Of a stretch of 64,000 nt of DNA, positions 1-7,832 are shown piece by piece. The notes beneath the pieces were generated by a model. It did no database searches, was not told the origin of the DNA, and saw only the letters and a program-made list of their open reading frames with translations. The stretch spans positions 26,084 to 90,083 of the forward strand of contig NZ_JANINI010000014.1 of NCBI RefSeq assembly GCF_024580145.1, in the 5' to 3' direction. Source of the stretch: Methyloversatilis sp. XJ19-49 (GTDB taxonomy: Bacteria; Pseudomonadota; Gammaproteobacteria; Burkholderiales; Rhodocyclaceae). A program made the translations under genes and the position numbers. Positions within the stretch are counted from its first letter, which is position 1, and each line of letters opens with the position of its first letter.

Positions 1-1
1 G

Positions 2-313
2 AATGACGAGCGTTCGATTCCCGAGCCCATCCTGAGCCGCATGAACGTCTACACCGTGCCGCGCCCGGATCACGATCAGGCCTGTGCCATCGCGCGCACG
101 CTCTACGGCGAGATCGTCGCCGCCCATCAATGGGGCTTCGACGAGGATGCGCCGGAGGACGTCATCGACGGTCTGGCTCGTGTGCCGCCGCGCGATATGC
201 GCAAGGTGCTGATGGCGGCCTTCGGCAACGCCAAGCTGGAACGGCGGGACCACCTGTTGCCGGCCGACCTGGACGCCGGCCGCGCGACCCGGCAGAAGAA
301 GATCGGCTTCTAG
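2..313 (+). CDS. C-terminal end of a Lon-like AAA+ ATPase (partial)
   Basis: The reading frame is open from the first bases of the window, so only the last ~103 residues are seen. The fragment begins NDERSIPEPILSRM, which resembles the sensor-1 Asn and the following 'P-x-P-L-x-R-M' segment of Lon-type AAA+ modules. It continues with a small helical lid domain containing VPPRDMRKVLMAAFGNA (sensor-2 Arg region) and ends in a basic tail. This suggests an ATP-dependent remodelling or Lon-like ATPase without a protease domain at its C terminus. The Walker motifs lie outside the window, so the family assignment is tentative. A perfect inverted repeat follows the stop codon. Confidence 0.6.
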   Translation, partial: NDERSIPEPILSRMNVYTVPRPDHDQACAIARTLYGEIVAAHQWGFDEDAPEDVIDGLARVPPRDMRKVLMAAFGNAKLERRDHLLPADLDAGRATRQKKIGF

Positions 314-314
314 G

Positions 315-361
315 GTCTGTTGTCATTGAATTGCGGGCCGCGCGATCCAATGACAACAGAC
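315..361. repeat. Perfect 14-bp inverted repeat after the AAA+ gene
   Basis: Positions 315-328 (GTCTGTTGTCATTG) are exactly reverse-complementary to 348-361, with a 19-nt GC-rich loop. The stem is not GC-rich and there is no T tract, so it is not a textbook intrinsic terminator. It lies only 35 bp before the next start codon and could be an operator or mRNA hairpin affecting the BciB-like gene. Confidence 0.6.
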
Positions 362-395
362 GCCGGGCACGCGGGCTCTGGTACGCTCCGGGCGC

Positions 396-1730
396 ATGAA
401 CCACCCGAGTTCCCCAGAGCTGAACGCCGCGCCGCCGACCGCAGCCCCGTCGTCTGAAGCGTCCTCATCTTCAGGCGTATGGCGGCCGATGGTCGGCCCG
501 GCTGCCAGCCGCGATCTGTGTACCGATTGCGGCATTTCCCGCAGCAGCGACGACAAGCGCTGTGGCCGCGCCTGCCAGTTCATCAAGCCGGATTACCCTG
601 ATCTGGAAACCCGCGTGCACGGCCGCGCACGCGACCCGCAGCGACCGGACGAGCTGCATTTCGGGCCGCATCGCCGCATGCTGCGTGCTGCACTCAAGCC
701 GGCCAGAGCCGACGCGCAATGGACCGGCATCACCACCCGTATCGCCGAAAGGTTGCTCGAAACCGGCGCCGTCGACGCCGTGCTGACCATGGCGCCCGAT
801 CCGGACGATCGCTGGCGGCCGGTGCCGGTGCTGGTCACCCGGGCCGAAGGCATGGCGCAGTGCCGCGGCATGCGCATGGGTTATGCGCCGCTGCTTGCGC
901 TGCTCGAACCGGCGCGTGCGCAAGGTTACCGGCGGCTCGCGGTGATCGGCATTCCGTGTCAGGTGTATGCACTTCGCGCACTCGAGGCCGAACTGGGCTT
1001 CGACAGGCTGTACGTGATCGGCACGCCGTGCTCGGACAACACCACCACCGAGCGCTTCCACGAGTTCCTCGAACTGCTGGCCCGTGAAACCGATGTTGCG
1101 GCTGATGACATCACCTATCTGGAGTTCCGCGCCGACTATCACGTCGAACTGCGCTATCGCGATGGCACCCGGCGCGCGATTCCTTTCCTGATGCTGCCGC
1201 TGTCGCAGCTGCCGAACGATTTCTTCCCGCTGACCTGTCGCACCTGTGTCGATTACACCAATGTGCTGGCCGACATCACGGTCGGCTACATGGGTGGCGA
1301 GGGCGAACAGTGGTTGCTGGTGCGCAACGAGCGCGGCGAAGAACTGCTTGCGCTGCTGGGCGACGAGATCGTGACGCGTGCGCCGGGCAGCGCAGGCAAG
1401 CGGCAGGGGCCGGTCAAGGGCTTCCTCGCCAACGTGGAACGCGCCGCGGGCGGTTTGCCGTTGCGCCGGATGCCGCAATGGCTGCGCCCGGTCGTGGGCT
1501 GGCTGATGCCGCGTGTCGGCCCCAAGGGGCTGGAATTCGCGCGTGCCCGGGTCGAAATGAAGGCGGTCGAAACCGTCATCCATCTGCGGCGCGAAGTGCC
1601 GCAGCGGTTGAAGAGCATGGTGCCGGCGCACATCTGGAAGCTGGTGGCGCCGTACCGGCTCAAGCCGGTGCCGACCGAATTGCCGGCCGGCCAGGACACC
1701 CGCGCGTCGCGCGAGGAGGATGCCGGCTGA
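396..1730 (+). CDS. BciB/HCAR-like Fe-S flavoprotein (F420 hydrogenase beta-subunit family)
   Basis: This 444-residue protein belongs to the FrhB/FdhB family that includes 3,8-divinyl chlorophyllide reductase BciB and 7-hydroxymethyl chlorophyll a reductase. After a low-complexity Pro/Ala/Ser leader it has an N-terminal cysteine cluster (LCTDCGISRSS...KRCGRACQF, about residues 47-68) suited to a [4Fe-4S] centre. A central nucleotide/flavin part follows with GIPCQVYALRALE and YVIGTPCSDNTT, then FPLTCRTCVDYTNVLADITVGYMGG. The order and spacing of these motifs match BciB/HCAR much better than generic F420 enzymes. The ~60 C-terminal residues are an extra basic extension. In phototrophs the family reduces bacteriochlorophyll intermediates using ferredoxin. 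No photosynthesis gene lies in the window, so the substrate is unknown. The stop abuts the convergent next gene with no gap. Confidence 0.75.
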   Translation: MNHPSSPELNAAPPTAAPSSEASSSSGVWRPMVGPAASRDLCTDCGISRSSDDKRCGRACQFIKPDYPDLETRVHGRARDPQRPDELHFGPHRRMLRAALKPARADAQWTGITTRIAERLLETGAVDAVLTMAPDPDDRWRPVPVLVTRAEGMAQCRGMRMGYAPLLALLEPARAQGYRRLAVIGIPCQVYALRALEAELGFDRLYVIGTPCSDNTTTERFHEFLELLARETDVAADDITYLEFRADYHVELRYRDGTRRAIPFLMLPLSQLPNDFFPLTCRTCVDYTNVLADITVGYMGGEGEQWLLVRNERGEELLALLGDEIVTRAPGSAGKRQGPVKGFLANVERAAGGLPLRRMPQWLRPVVGWLMPRVGPKGLEFARARVEMKAVETVIHLRREVPQRLKSMVPAHIWKLVAPYRLKPVPTELPAGQDTRASREEDAG

Positions 1731-2177
1731 TCAGTGCAGCCGCATCGGATCTATCAGGAAGGTGTGGCTGCCGCGCGTCAGGTCGAGTTCGCCCCGCATC
1801 AGGCAGCCGGTTGCCAGATCGATGTCATTGGCAACCCACGTTTCGCGCTCCTTCGACACCAGATAGATCACCACGACGTCGCGCGTGACCGGCGGCTGAT
1901 CGGGTTCATCGTCGTCGAATTCGGCCAGCCGCATCAGGCAGCTCAGGCCGATCACATCGATGTCGGGATGAGCGACCGTTTCCTGCACGAAGCGGGTCAC
2001 GGCGAACTCGTCCAGCATGTCCATGTGGGCGAGCGCCGCGCTGCGGATGCAGCCGTGCTCGATGTGGGCCATCAGCGCGGTGGGGCGGGGCGGGTCGCCG
2101 CGCGCAAGCAATGCGTCGGCGTGATCCTGGCAGGCGCGCAACACGGCGCTAAAACACGCTTCCTCCATTGGCAGCAT
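1731..2177 (-). CDS. Hypothetical acidic protein, 148 aa
   Basis: I do not recognise a family. The protein starts MLPMEEACFSAVL and is acidic, soluble-looking, and free of signal peptide or membrane segments. Two features stand out: a Met/Cys/His-rich central part (AHIEHGCIRSAALAHMDMLDE) and a beta-rich C-terminal half (RDVVVIYLVSKERETWVANDID...). I chose the ATG at 2177 over an upstream in-frame GTG at 2192 because GGAGGAG sits seven bases before the ATG. It is convergent with the BciB-like gene; the two stop codons meet as TGATCA. It could be the last gene of a transcript from metG-acyP, 121 bp upstream. Confidence 0.65.
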   Translation of the reverse strand: MLPMEEACFSAVLRACQDHADALLARGDPPRPTALMAHIEHGCIRSAALAHMDMLDEFAVTRFVQETVAHPDIDVIGLSCLMRLAEFDDDEPDQPPVTRDVVVIYLVSKERETWVANDIDLATGCLMRGELDLTRGSHTFLIDPMRLH

Positions 2178-2298
2178 GATTGTCTCCTCCACAGAAGTGG
2201 GTTGCGTCCATGTGCGCGCCTGTTGAAGAGACTAGACCTGTGTGGAGGGAATGTCTTGACGCACCGCCATGGCGGCAGTGCACCAAATGGCCGCGCTT

Positions 2299-2616
2299 TC
2301 AGTCGCTTTTCGACAGCGGATCGCCGACGGTCGGGCGTTGCGAGAAGTCGTGCAGTGCACTGTCGGCAGCAATGGGCGCAATCAGACATTCATCGACACG
2401 CGCCCCTGCCGGCCCGCGTTCGGCCCAGGCAACCAATGCATCAAGGGCCGCCGGCACACCGCAGGCGAACGCCTCGACCGACCCATCGCGCCGGTTGCGC
2501 ACCCAGCCGGTCACGCCGAGCCGGCGCGCCTCGTTGATCATGGCGTAGCGGAAACCCACGCCCTGCACCCGCCCGCGGATGGCGAAGTGCAGCGCCTCGA
2601 TCTCGCTGTCGTTCAC
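2299..2616 (-). CDS. acyP: Acylphosphatase
   Basis: A 105-aa protein that hydrolyses carboxyl-phosphate bonds of acyl phosphates. It carries the family signature [12 protein letters not shown] with the catalytic Arg, followed by [18 protein letters not shown] with the catalytic Asn. About 15 residues extend past the usual C terminus. The start is taken as the GTG at 2616, two bases after the metG stop, giving [11 protein letters not shown]; no convincing Shine-Dalgarno sequence precedes it, so translation is probably coupled to metG. Small cytoplasmic enzyme; the pairing with metG looks like simple co-transcription. Confidence 0.88.
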   Translation of the reverse strand: MNDSEIEALHFAIRGRVQGVGFRYAMINEARRLGVTGWVRNRRDGSVEAFACGVPAALDALVAWAERGPAGARVDECLIAPIAADSALHDFSQRPTVGDPLSKSD

Positions 2617-2618
2617 GC

Positions 2619-4766
2619 CTATTTGACGCGCATGCCCGGCGCCGCACCGCTGTCCGGCGACAGGATGAACAGACCCGGCACTTCGCCGGTGTCGTCGGAC
2701 GCCGCCAGCACCATGCCCTCGCTCATGCCGAACTTCATCTTGCGCGGCGCGAGATTGGCCACCATGACGGTCAGCCGCCCGACCAGCAACGCCGGGTCGT
2801 AGGCCGACTTGATGCCGGCGAACACTTGACGCGGCGCAGCTTCGCCGATGTCCAGCTGCAGGCGCAGCAGCTTGTCCGCGCCCTCGACATGTTCGGCGGA
2901 GACGATTTTCGCGATGCGCAGTTCGACCTTCGAGAAGTCGTCGATCGAAATGTGCGACGCCGTGGCAGCCGGTGCGGCGGCCGCGGTTTCGGGCTTTTTC
3001 ACCGGCTCGGCAGCGGGTGCGGGGGCTTGCGTGCTCACGAGGGTTTCCTTGTTGGCCTCGACCAGTGCAATGACCTGTTTGGGGTCGATACGGGTCATCA
3101 GATGCTTGTATTCGTTGATGGTGTGGCCGGAGGCCAGCGTGCTGCCGAAATCGTCCCAGACGAGCGGCGCGAGTTTGAGGAAGCGCTCGACCTCGGCAGC
3201 CAGATGCGGCAGCACCGGCTTGAGCAGCACGGTGAGCTGGCGGAACAGTTCCAGCGCGGTGCTGCACACCGACTGCAGCTTTTCGTCCTGACCGTCCTGC
3301 TTGGCGAGCACCCAGGGTGCATGGTCATTGACGAACACGTTGGCCTGGTCGGCGCAGGCCATGACCTCGCGCAGCGCGCGCGCGTAGTCGCGCGATTCGT
3401 AGGCGTCACGGATCGACACCTCATGCCAGTGAAATGGCACGGTCGGCGCCGACAACTTGCCCGCAAAGCGCTTCGTGATGAACCCCGCGCAGCGGCTCGC
3501 AATGTTGATGTACTTCCCCACCAGATCCGAATTGACCCGCGCGACGAAGTCGTCGAGGTTCAGGTCGATGTCTTCCATCGAGCCGTTGAGCTTGGCGGCG
3601 TAGTAATAGCGCAGCCATTCCGGGTTCAGGCCGAGATCGAGATAGCTCTGCGCAGTGATGAAGGTGCCTCGGCTCTTGCTCATCTTTTCGCCATTCACCG
3701 TCAGGAAGCCATGCGCGTTGATCTGCGTCGGCGTGCGGTAGCCCGAGTGTTCGAGCATGGCGGGCCAGAACAGGGCGTGGAAATACAGGATGTCCTTGCC
3801 GATGAAGTGAACCATTTCTGTGCCGGCCGCTTTCGCGCCCGCGGCATCGAGGAAGTCGGCCTCGCTGATATCCTTACCCAGCGCCTGCTGCTTCGCCACG
3901 TAGTTGCGGAAGCTGCCGAAGTAGCCGACCGGCGCGTCGAGCCAGACGTAGAAGAACTTGTTGTCGGTGCCCGGGATGCGGAAGCCGAAGTAGGGCGCGT
4001 CGCGCGAAATGTCCCAGTCGGACAGGCGGTTGTCGCCCGGCTCGCCCAGCCATTCCTTCATCTTGTTGGCGGCTTCGATCTGCAGTCGGTTCGAGCCCTG
4101 CGTGAAGTCGCGCAGGAACTGTTCGCACTGCGGCGCCGACAGGCGGAAGAAGTGGTGTTCGCTGGCGCGCCGCTCCGGCGCGGCACCGGACACCACCGAA
4201 TACGCGTTCTTCAGTTCGGTCGGCGCATAGGTGGCGCCGCACACTTCGCACGAGTCGCCGTACTGATCCTTCGCGCCGCATTTCGGGCACTCGCCCTTGA
4301 TGAAGCGGTCAGGCAGGAACATTGCCTTCACCGGGTCGTAGAACTGCTCGACCGAGCGCTGCGCGATCAGGTCGCCGGCCTTCAGCTTGCCGTAGATGTC
4401 TTCGCAGAAGGCGCGGTTTTCGTCGGAATCGGTCTGGTGGTAATTGTCGAAACTGACCAGGAAACCGCCCAGCTCGCCCTGCCCCTTCTTCCATGCAGCC
4501 TGCACGTCCAGGCCGCCGAAGAAGTCGCGGGCGTGTTCGTGCAGCACGCGCTCGACCAGCTGGTGCGGCGTGATGCCTTCCTTTTCGGCGCGCAGCATGA
4601 TGGGCGTGCCGTGCTGGTCGTCGGCGCCGACGTAATGCACCTCGTGGCCGCGCATGCGCTGGAAGCGCACCCAGATGTCGGTCTGGATGTATTCGACCAG
4701 ATGACCGAGGTGGATGGCGCCATTGGCGTAGGGCAGGGCGCTGGTGACGAGAAGGCGGCGGGACAT
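2619..4766 (-). CDS. metG: Methionyl-tRNA synthetase with C-terminal tRNA-binding domain
   Basis: Class I aminoacyl-tRNA synthetase of 715 aa charging tRNA-Met. Seen in order: the HIGH-type motif in [12 protein letters not shown] near the N terminus, a CP-domain zinc knuckle ([18 protein letters not shown]), the KMSKS loop ([11 protein letters not shown]), the helical anticodon-binding domain, an Ala/Pro linker, and an EMAP-II/Trbp111-like OB fold ([16 protein letters not shown]...) that promotes dimerisation and tRNA binding. I start at the ATG at 4766 ([13 protein letters not shown]), where conserved sequence begins; 36 upstream codons in the same frame are non-conserved. It is divergent from apbC, and the 174-bp gap should hold both promoters. 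Confidence 0.97.
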   Translation of the reverse strand: MSRRLLVTSALPYANGAIHLGHLVEYIQTDIWVRFQRMRGHEVHYVGADDQHGTPIMLRAEKEGITPHQLVERVLHEHARDFFGGLDVQAAWKKGQGELGGFLVSFDNYHQTDSDENRAFCEDIYGKLKAGDLIAQRSVEQFYDPVKAMFLPDRFIKGECPKCGAKDQYGDSCEVCGATYAPTELKNAYSVVSGAAPERRASEHHFFRLSAPQCEQFLRDFTQGSNRLQIEAANKMKEWLGEPGDNRLSDWDISRDAPYFGFRIPGTDNKFFYVWLDAPVGYFGSFRNYVAKQQALGKDISEADFLDAAGAKAAGTEMVHFIGKDILYFHALFWPAMLEHSGYRTPTQINAHGFLTVNGEKMSKSRGTFITAQSYLDLGLNPEWLRYYYAAKLNGSMEDIDLNLDDFVARVNSDLVGKYINIASRCAGFITKRFAGKLSAPTVPFHWHEVSIRDAYESRDYARALREVMACADQANVFVNDHAPWVLAKQDGQDEKLQSVCSTALELFRQLTVLLKPVLPHLAAEVERFLKLAPLVWDDFGSTLASGHTINEYKHLMTRIDPKQVIALVEANKETLVSTQAPAPAAEPVKKPETAAAAPAATASHISIDDFSKVELRIAKIVSAEHVEGADKLLRLQLDIGEAAPRQVFAGIKSAYDPALLVGRLTVMVANLAPRKMKFGMSEGMVLAASDDTGEVPGLFILSPDSGAAPGMRVK

Positions 4767-4940
4767 GGCGGGCGGCGAAGTGGTGGCCAGAGCAGGCAAG
4801 CCCGCAATTCTACTGCCCGAGCACGGGCTTCCGGGATACGGACCGCGATGATCGGTTAAACTGGAGTAAATCAATCAGGTATTGCCTGCAGCGGCGCCGC
4901 ATGATGCGGCCCGGCGGGCACACCGCCGTTCGGAGTTCAT
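4767..4940. promoter_or_regulatory. Divergent metG/apbC intergenic region
   Basis: This 174-bp gap separates two divergent genes and must carry both promoters. For apbC a plausible -10 (TTAAACT, about 4855-4861) can be seen, but its -35 is weak. No palindrome or riboswitch-like structure was recognised. GGAG stands eight bases before the apbC ATG. Confidence 0.35.
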
Positions 4941-6029
4941 ATGTCCATCAGCGAAGCCCAGGTCCAGAGTGCGCTCAAGGAACTGATCGATCCCAATACC
5001 GGCAAGGACTTCATCACCACGCGCAGCGCGCGGAACATCCGCGTCGATGGCACAGACGTTTCGGTCGACATCGAACTGGGCTACCCGGCCAAGAGCCAGA
5101 TGGATCACCTGCGCCGGATGGCCATCGCCGTGCTGCGCGCCATTCCGGGCGTCGGCAACGTCAGCGTCAGCATGACGCAGAAGATCGTGTCGCACACGGT
5201 GCAGCGCGGCGTGAAGCTGCTGCCGGGCGTGAAGAACATCATCGCCGTGGCGTCCGGCAAGGGCGGCGTCGGCAAGAGCACCACCGCGGTGAATCTCGCG
5301 CTGGCGCTGGCCGCCGAGGGGGCGACCGTCGGCCTGCTCGACGCCGACATCTACGGTCCGTCGCAGCCGCAGATGCTGGGCATCACCGGCCGTCCTGAGT
5401 CCCCGGACGGCAAGTCGCTGTCTCCGATGATGGCCTACGGCATCCAGGCGATGTCGATCGGCTTCCTGATCGACGTCGAAACGCCGATGGTGTGGCGCGG
5501 CCCGATGGTGACCTCCGCGCTGGAACAGTTGCTGACCGAAACGCGCTGGGAAGACGTCGATTACCTGGTGATCGACATGCCGCCGGGTACCGGCGACATC
5601 CAGCTCACGCTGGCGCAGAAGGTGCCGGTGACCGGCGCCGTCATCATCACGACGCCGCAGGACATCGCGCTGCTGGACGCACGCAAGGGATTGAAGATGT
5701 TCGAGAAGGTGGGCATCCCCATCCTCGGCATCGTGGAAAACATGAGCATCCACACCTGTTCGAAGTGCGGCCACGAAGAGCACATCTTCGGCGAAGGCGG
5801 CGGCGCGCGCATGGCGGCCGACTACGGACTCGAGGTGCTGGGCTCTCTGCCGCTGGCGATGCAGATTCGCGAACAGGCCGATTCCGGCAAGCCGACCGTG
5901 GTGTCCGACCCGGACGGCCGCGTCTCAGAGATCTATCGCGACATCGCGCGCAAGGTGGCGGTGAAGATCGCCGACAAGGGCAAGGACATGAGCGCCAAAT
6001 TCCCCAGCATCGTGGTACAGAACACCTGA
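4941..6029 (+). CDS. apbC: Iron-sulfur cluster carrier ATPase (Mrp/NBP35 family)
   Basis: A 362-aa P-loop ATPase that binds and transfers [4Fe-4S] clusters to apo-proteins in the cytoplasm. The first ~90 residues form a MIP18/DUF59 domain. The ATPase core follows with the deviant Walker A SGKGGVGKST, the switch region LLDADIYGPSQPQ, DMPPGTGD, and a C-terminal CxxC (HTCSKCGHEEHIF) that bridges the cluster between two subunits. The length is typical. It sits upstream of a small cytochrome c gene, perhaps in the same transcript (29-bp gap). Confidence 0.96.
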   Translation: MSISEAQVQSALKELIDPNTGKDFITTRSARNIRVDGTDVSVDIELGYPAKSQMDHLRRMAIAVLRAIPGVGNVSVSMTQKIVSHTVQRGVKLLPGVKNIIAVASGKGGVGKSTTAVNLALALAAEGATVGLLDADIYGPSQPQMLGITGRPESPDGKSLSPMMAYGIQAMSIGFLIDVETPMVWRGPMVTSALEQLLTETRWEDVDYLVIDMPPGTGDIQLTLAQKVPVTGAVIITTPQDIALLDARKGLKMFEKVGIPILGIVENMSIHTCSKCGHEEHIFGEGGGARMAADYGLEVLGSLPLAMQIREQADSGKPTVVSDPDGRVSEIYRDIARKVAVKIADKGKDMSAKFPSIVVQNT

Positions 6030-6058
6030 TCGCCAGACGAACCCGGAGGCAAGCCGTC

Positions 6059-6361
6059 ATGAAGCCGAACGCACTGCTGCTCGCTGCATCCTGTTGTGTC
6101 CCTGCCGCGGCCGTTCAGGCTGCCGATCCGGCAAAGGGCGGCGAACTGATGGTCGAGGCGCAGTGCGAGAACTGCCACATGGACAAGCTGGGTGGCGACG
6201 GCTCGCAGATCTATCTGCGCAAGGACCGCCGGGTGAATTCGCTGGCCCAGCTCGCGACCCAGGTCAGCGTGTGCAATTCGCAGCTCAATACCGGCTGGTT
6301 CCCGGAGGACGAGGCGCACGTTGCGGCCTATCTGAACCAGCGTTACTACAAGTTCAGGTAG
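6059..6361 (+). CDS. Small periplasmic monohaem cytochrome c
   Basis: A 100-aa precursor with a Sec signal peptide (MKPNALLLAASCC...AVQA|AD). The mature part is ~78 residues with one haem-binding CENCH. There is no clear Met in the C-terminal half where class I cytochromes place the distal ligand. The only nearby Met directly follows the haem motif (CHMDK), so the iron may be His/other or five-coordinate. A second Cys lies in VSVCNSQLNTGWF. GGAGGC precedes the ATG. It is convergent with the SoxW-like gene, 13 bp apart, so it may serve the adjacent sulfur pathway, but its own strand links it to apbC. Confidence 0.8.
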   Translation: MKPNALLLAASCCVPAAAVQAADPAKGGELMVEAQCENCHMDKLGGDGSQIYLRKDRRVNSLAQLATQVSVCNSQLNTGWFPEDEAHVAAYLNQRYYKFR

Positions 6362-6374
6362 GCGGTCGGGCCGG

Positions 6375-6860
6375 TCAGCGCACGGCCGCCGCAATGCCGG
6401 CCGCGATGGCGTCATCGAGGTAGCCGCCGTAGAAGTCGGCCTTGCCGGCGCCTACCAGTGGTGAGGCGACCTGCCGACCGTGGGCATCGAGAAACAGCAC
6501 GGTCGGCGCGAACTGCACCTTCATGCGTTTTGCGAACGCGGCCTGCGTCGTCTTGCTGCCGTCGAAATCGGTCAGTTTGCGTCCGCTGTCCAGGTCGACT
6601 TCGCGGATCACCAGCCGGCCGCGCTGTGCGGCATCGCGTGCCAGCGGCGCCAGATAGTGGCTGCGGACCTCTTCGCAGTAGTGGCAGCCGGGCAGCGAAA
6701 ACAGCACGACGACCACGACGCCCGGGTTGCCGGCGTCACGTACATCCTTCACCGCATTCGTCAGCGTCGGCAGGGCCGGCCCTGCGGTACGCGCCGGTGC
6801 AGCGAACAGCACCGGACTGAGCAACAGTGACATCAGGACGACGAGCGCGCGGGCGGTCAT
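6375..6860 (-). CDS. Periplasmic thioredoxin-like protein (SoxW-like)
   Basis: A 161-aa exported thioredoxin-fold protein: signal peptide MTARALVVLMSLLLSPVLFA, then the redox motif FSLPGCHYCEEVRSHYL (CxxC) and the cis-Pro loop QFAPTVLFLD. Position as the last gene of the sox operon and the fold fit SoxW, which keeps the SoxY carrier cysteine or partner proteins reduced. Its ATG overlaps the stop of the upstream metallo-hydrolase gene (ATGA), so the two are translationally coupled. SoxV/CcdA, the usual membrane electron donor, is not in this cluster and must be elsewhere if used. Confidence 0.82.
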   Translation of the reverse strand: MTARALVVLMSLLLSPVLFAAPARTAGPALPTLTNAVKDVRDAGNPGVVVVVLFSLPGCHYCEEVRSHYLAPLARDAAQRGRLVIREVDLDSGRKLTDFDGSKTTQAAFAKRMKVQFAPTVLFLDAHGRQVASPLVGAGKADFYGGYLDDAIAAGIAAAVR

Positions 6861-7831
6861 TTGTCGAGCGCCTCCTGCTCCATGCGCAGGTAGGTGCCGT
6901 AGGCGTTGACGCGATTGGCGGCGTCGAAGGCCGGCATTTTTTCCCAGCGGCGCCAGTCGGTGCGTGCATAGGCCTCGTCGAAGGGCATGAAGTCGCTGAC
7001 CGCCCGACCCATTTCGGTGCGCAGATAGGTCAGGTAGTCGCGCGTCAGGCCGAGGTCGCGCGCCGGGTCGGTCGAGGCCGGACCGTGGCCGGTGACCAGC
7101 GTGCCGGGCTTGAGCGCGAGCAGACGGTCCATCGTGGTCAGCCAGCGCTTGCTGTCGGCATCACCGACGAAGGGGATGCGGCCGATGAACAGGATGTCGC
7201 CGGAGTAGATCACCCCGTCTTCGCGCACCACGACCACCATGTCGTCCGGTGCGTGCGCCGGGCCCATGTGGATCATTTCGAAACTGAGGTCGCCCATGCG
7301 GAAGCTGGTGTCGCCCTCCAGCCAGAGGTCGGCGGCGATCAGTCGGGTCTTGCCATCGACCCACGGATCGAGATCGCGCCGTCGCTGTTCCAGCCGCGCA
7401 CGGCCTTCCTCGCCTTCGATGTATTCGCGACCGCTGCGGTGCGCCCACACTTCGGCGCCGACGGCCTTGAATGCCTGCAGCCCGTAGAAGTGGTCGGCGT
7501 GGTAATGGGTGATCAGTACGCGGCGGATCGGCTGGTCGGTCACGCGACGGATGGCGGCGATCAGCGCCTCTCCCAGCACCGGGGTGCCGAGCGCATCGAT
7601 CACGACCACTCCGTCGCCGGTGACAACGAAGCCGGCGTTGGAGTTGTAGCCCGCATTGGCCAGACTGGCCGGGCCGGCTTCACCCTGCACATACCAGCTG
7701 TGGGCGCCGACCTGTACCGGCTTGAGCGCCGGATGAACAAGAGGTGCGCCGCCCGCCATCGCCCATTGCGCAAGGAGGAGAGCGCATGTCGCGAGAAGTG
7801 TCCGCATCGACGGACGACGCAAAAGCTGCAT
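6857..7831 (-). CDS. Periplasmic MBL-fold metallo-hydrolase (SoxH-like)
   Basis: A 324-aa metallo-beta-lactamase-fold protein with an N-terminal signal peptide (…LLATCALLLAQWAMA|GG). The zinc site HxHxDH is present as ITHYHADHFYG near residue 115, followed by the downstream metal ligands in HMGPAHAPDD, IYSGDILF and LVTGHGP. It resembles SoxH and the related quinoprotein-relay hydrolases. SoxH is dispensable for thiosulfate oxidation in characterised species and its substrate is unknown. The ATG at 7831 follows the soxB stop after one base; an internal ATG at 7807 would also keep a signal peptide. Confidence 0.85.
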   Translation of the reverse strand: MQLLRRPSMRTLLATCALLLAQWAMAGGAPLVHPALKPVQVGAHSWYVQGEAGPASLANAGYNSNAGFVVTGDGVVVIDALGTPVLGEALIAAIRRVTDQPIRRVLITHYHADHFYGLQAFKAVGAEVWAHRSGREYIEGEEGRARLEQRRRDLDPWVDGKTRLIAADLWLEGDTSFRMGDLSFEMIHMGPAHAPDDMVVVVREDGVIYSGDILFIGRIPFVGDADSKRWLTTMDRLLALKPGTLVTGHGPASTDPARDLGLTRDYLTYLRTEMGRAVSDFMPFDEAYARTDWRRWEKMPAFDAANRVNAYGTYLRMEQEALDK

Positions 7832-7832
7832 G

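Noticed and set aside
2262..2280. CCGCCATGGCGG palindrome upstream of acyP's neighbour as a terminator
   Set aside because: The stem is six base pairs with no loop and no T tract on either strand; GC-rich palindromes of this size are expected by chance here.
2826..4859. 677-codon open frame on the plus strand inside metG
   Set aside because: It is the antisense shadow of metG in high-GC DNA: Arg/Val/Ala/His-rich with no domain, while metG on the minus strand has all catalytic motifs. The same applies to the long antisense frames over soxB, hslU, ctpA, the TRAP gene and the MFS gene.
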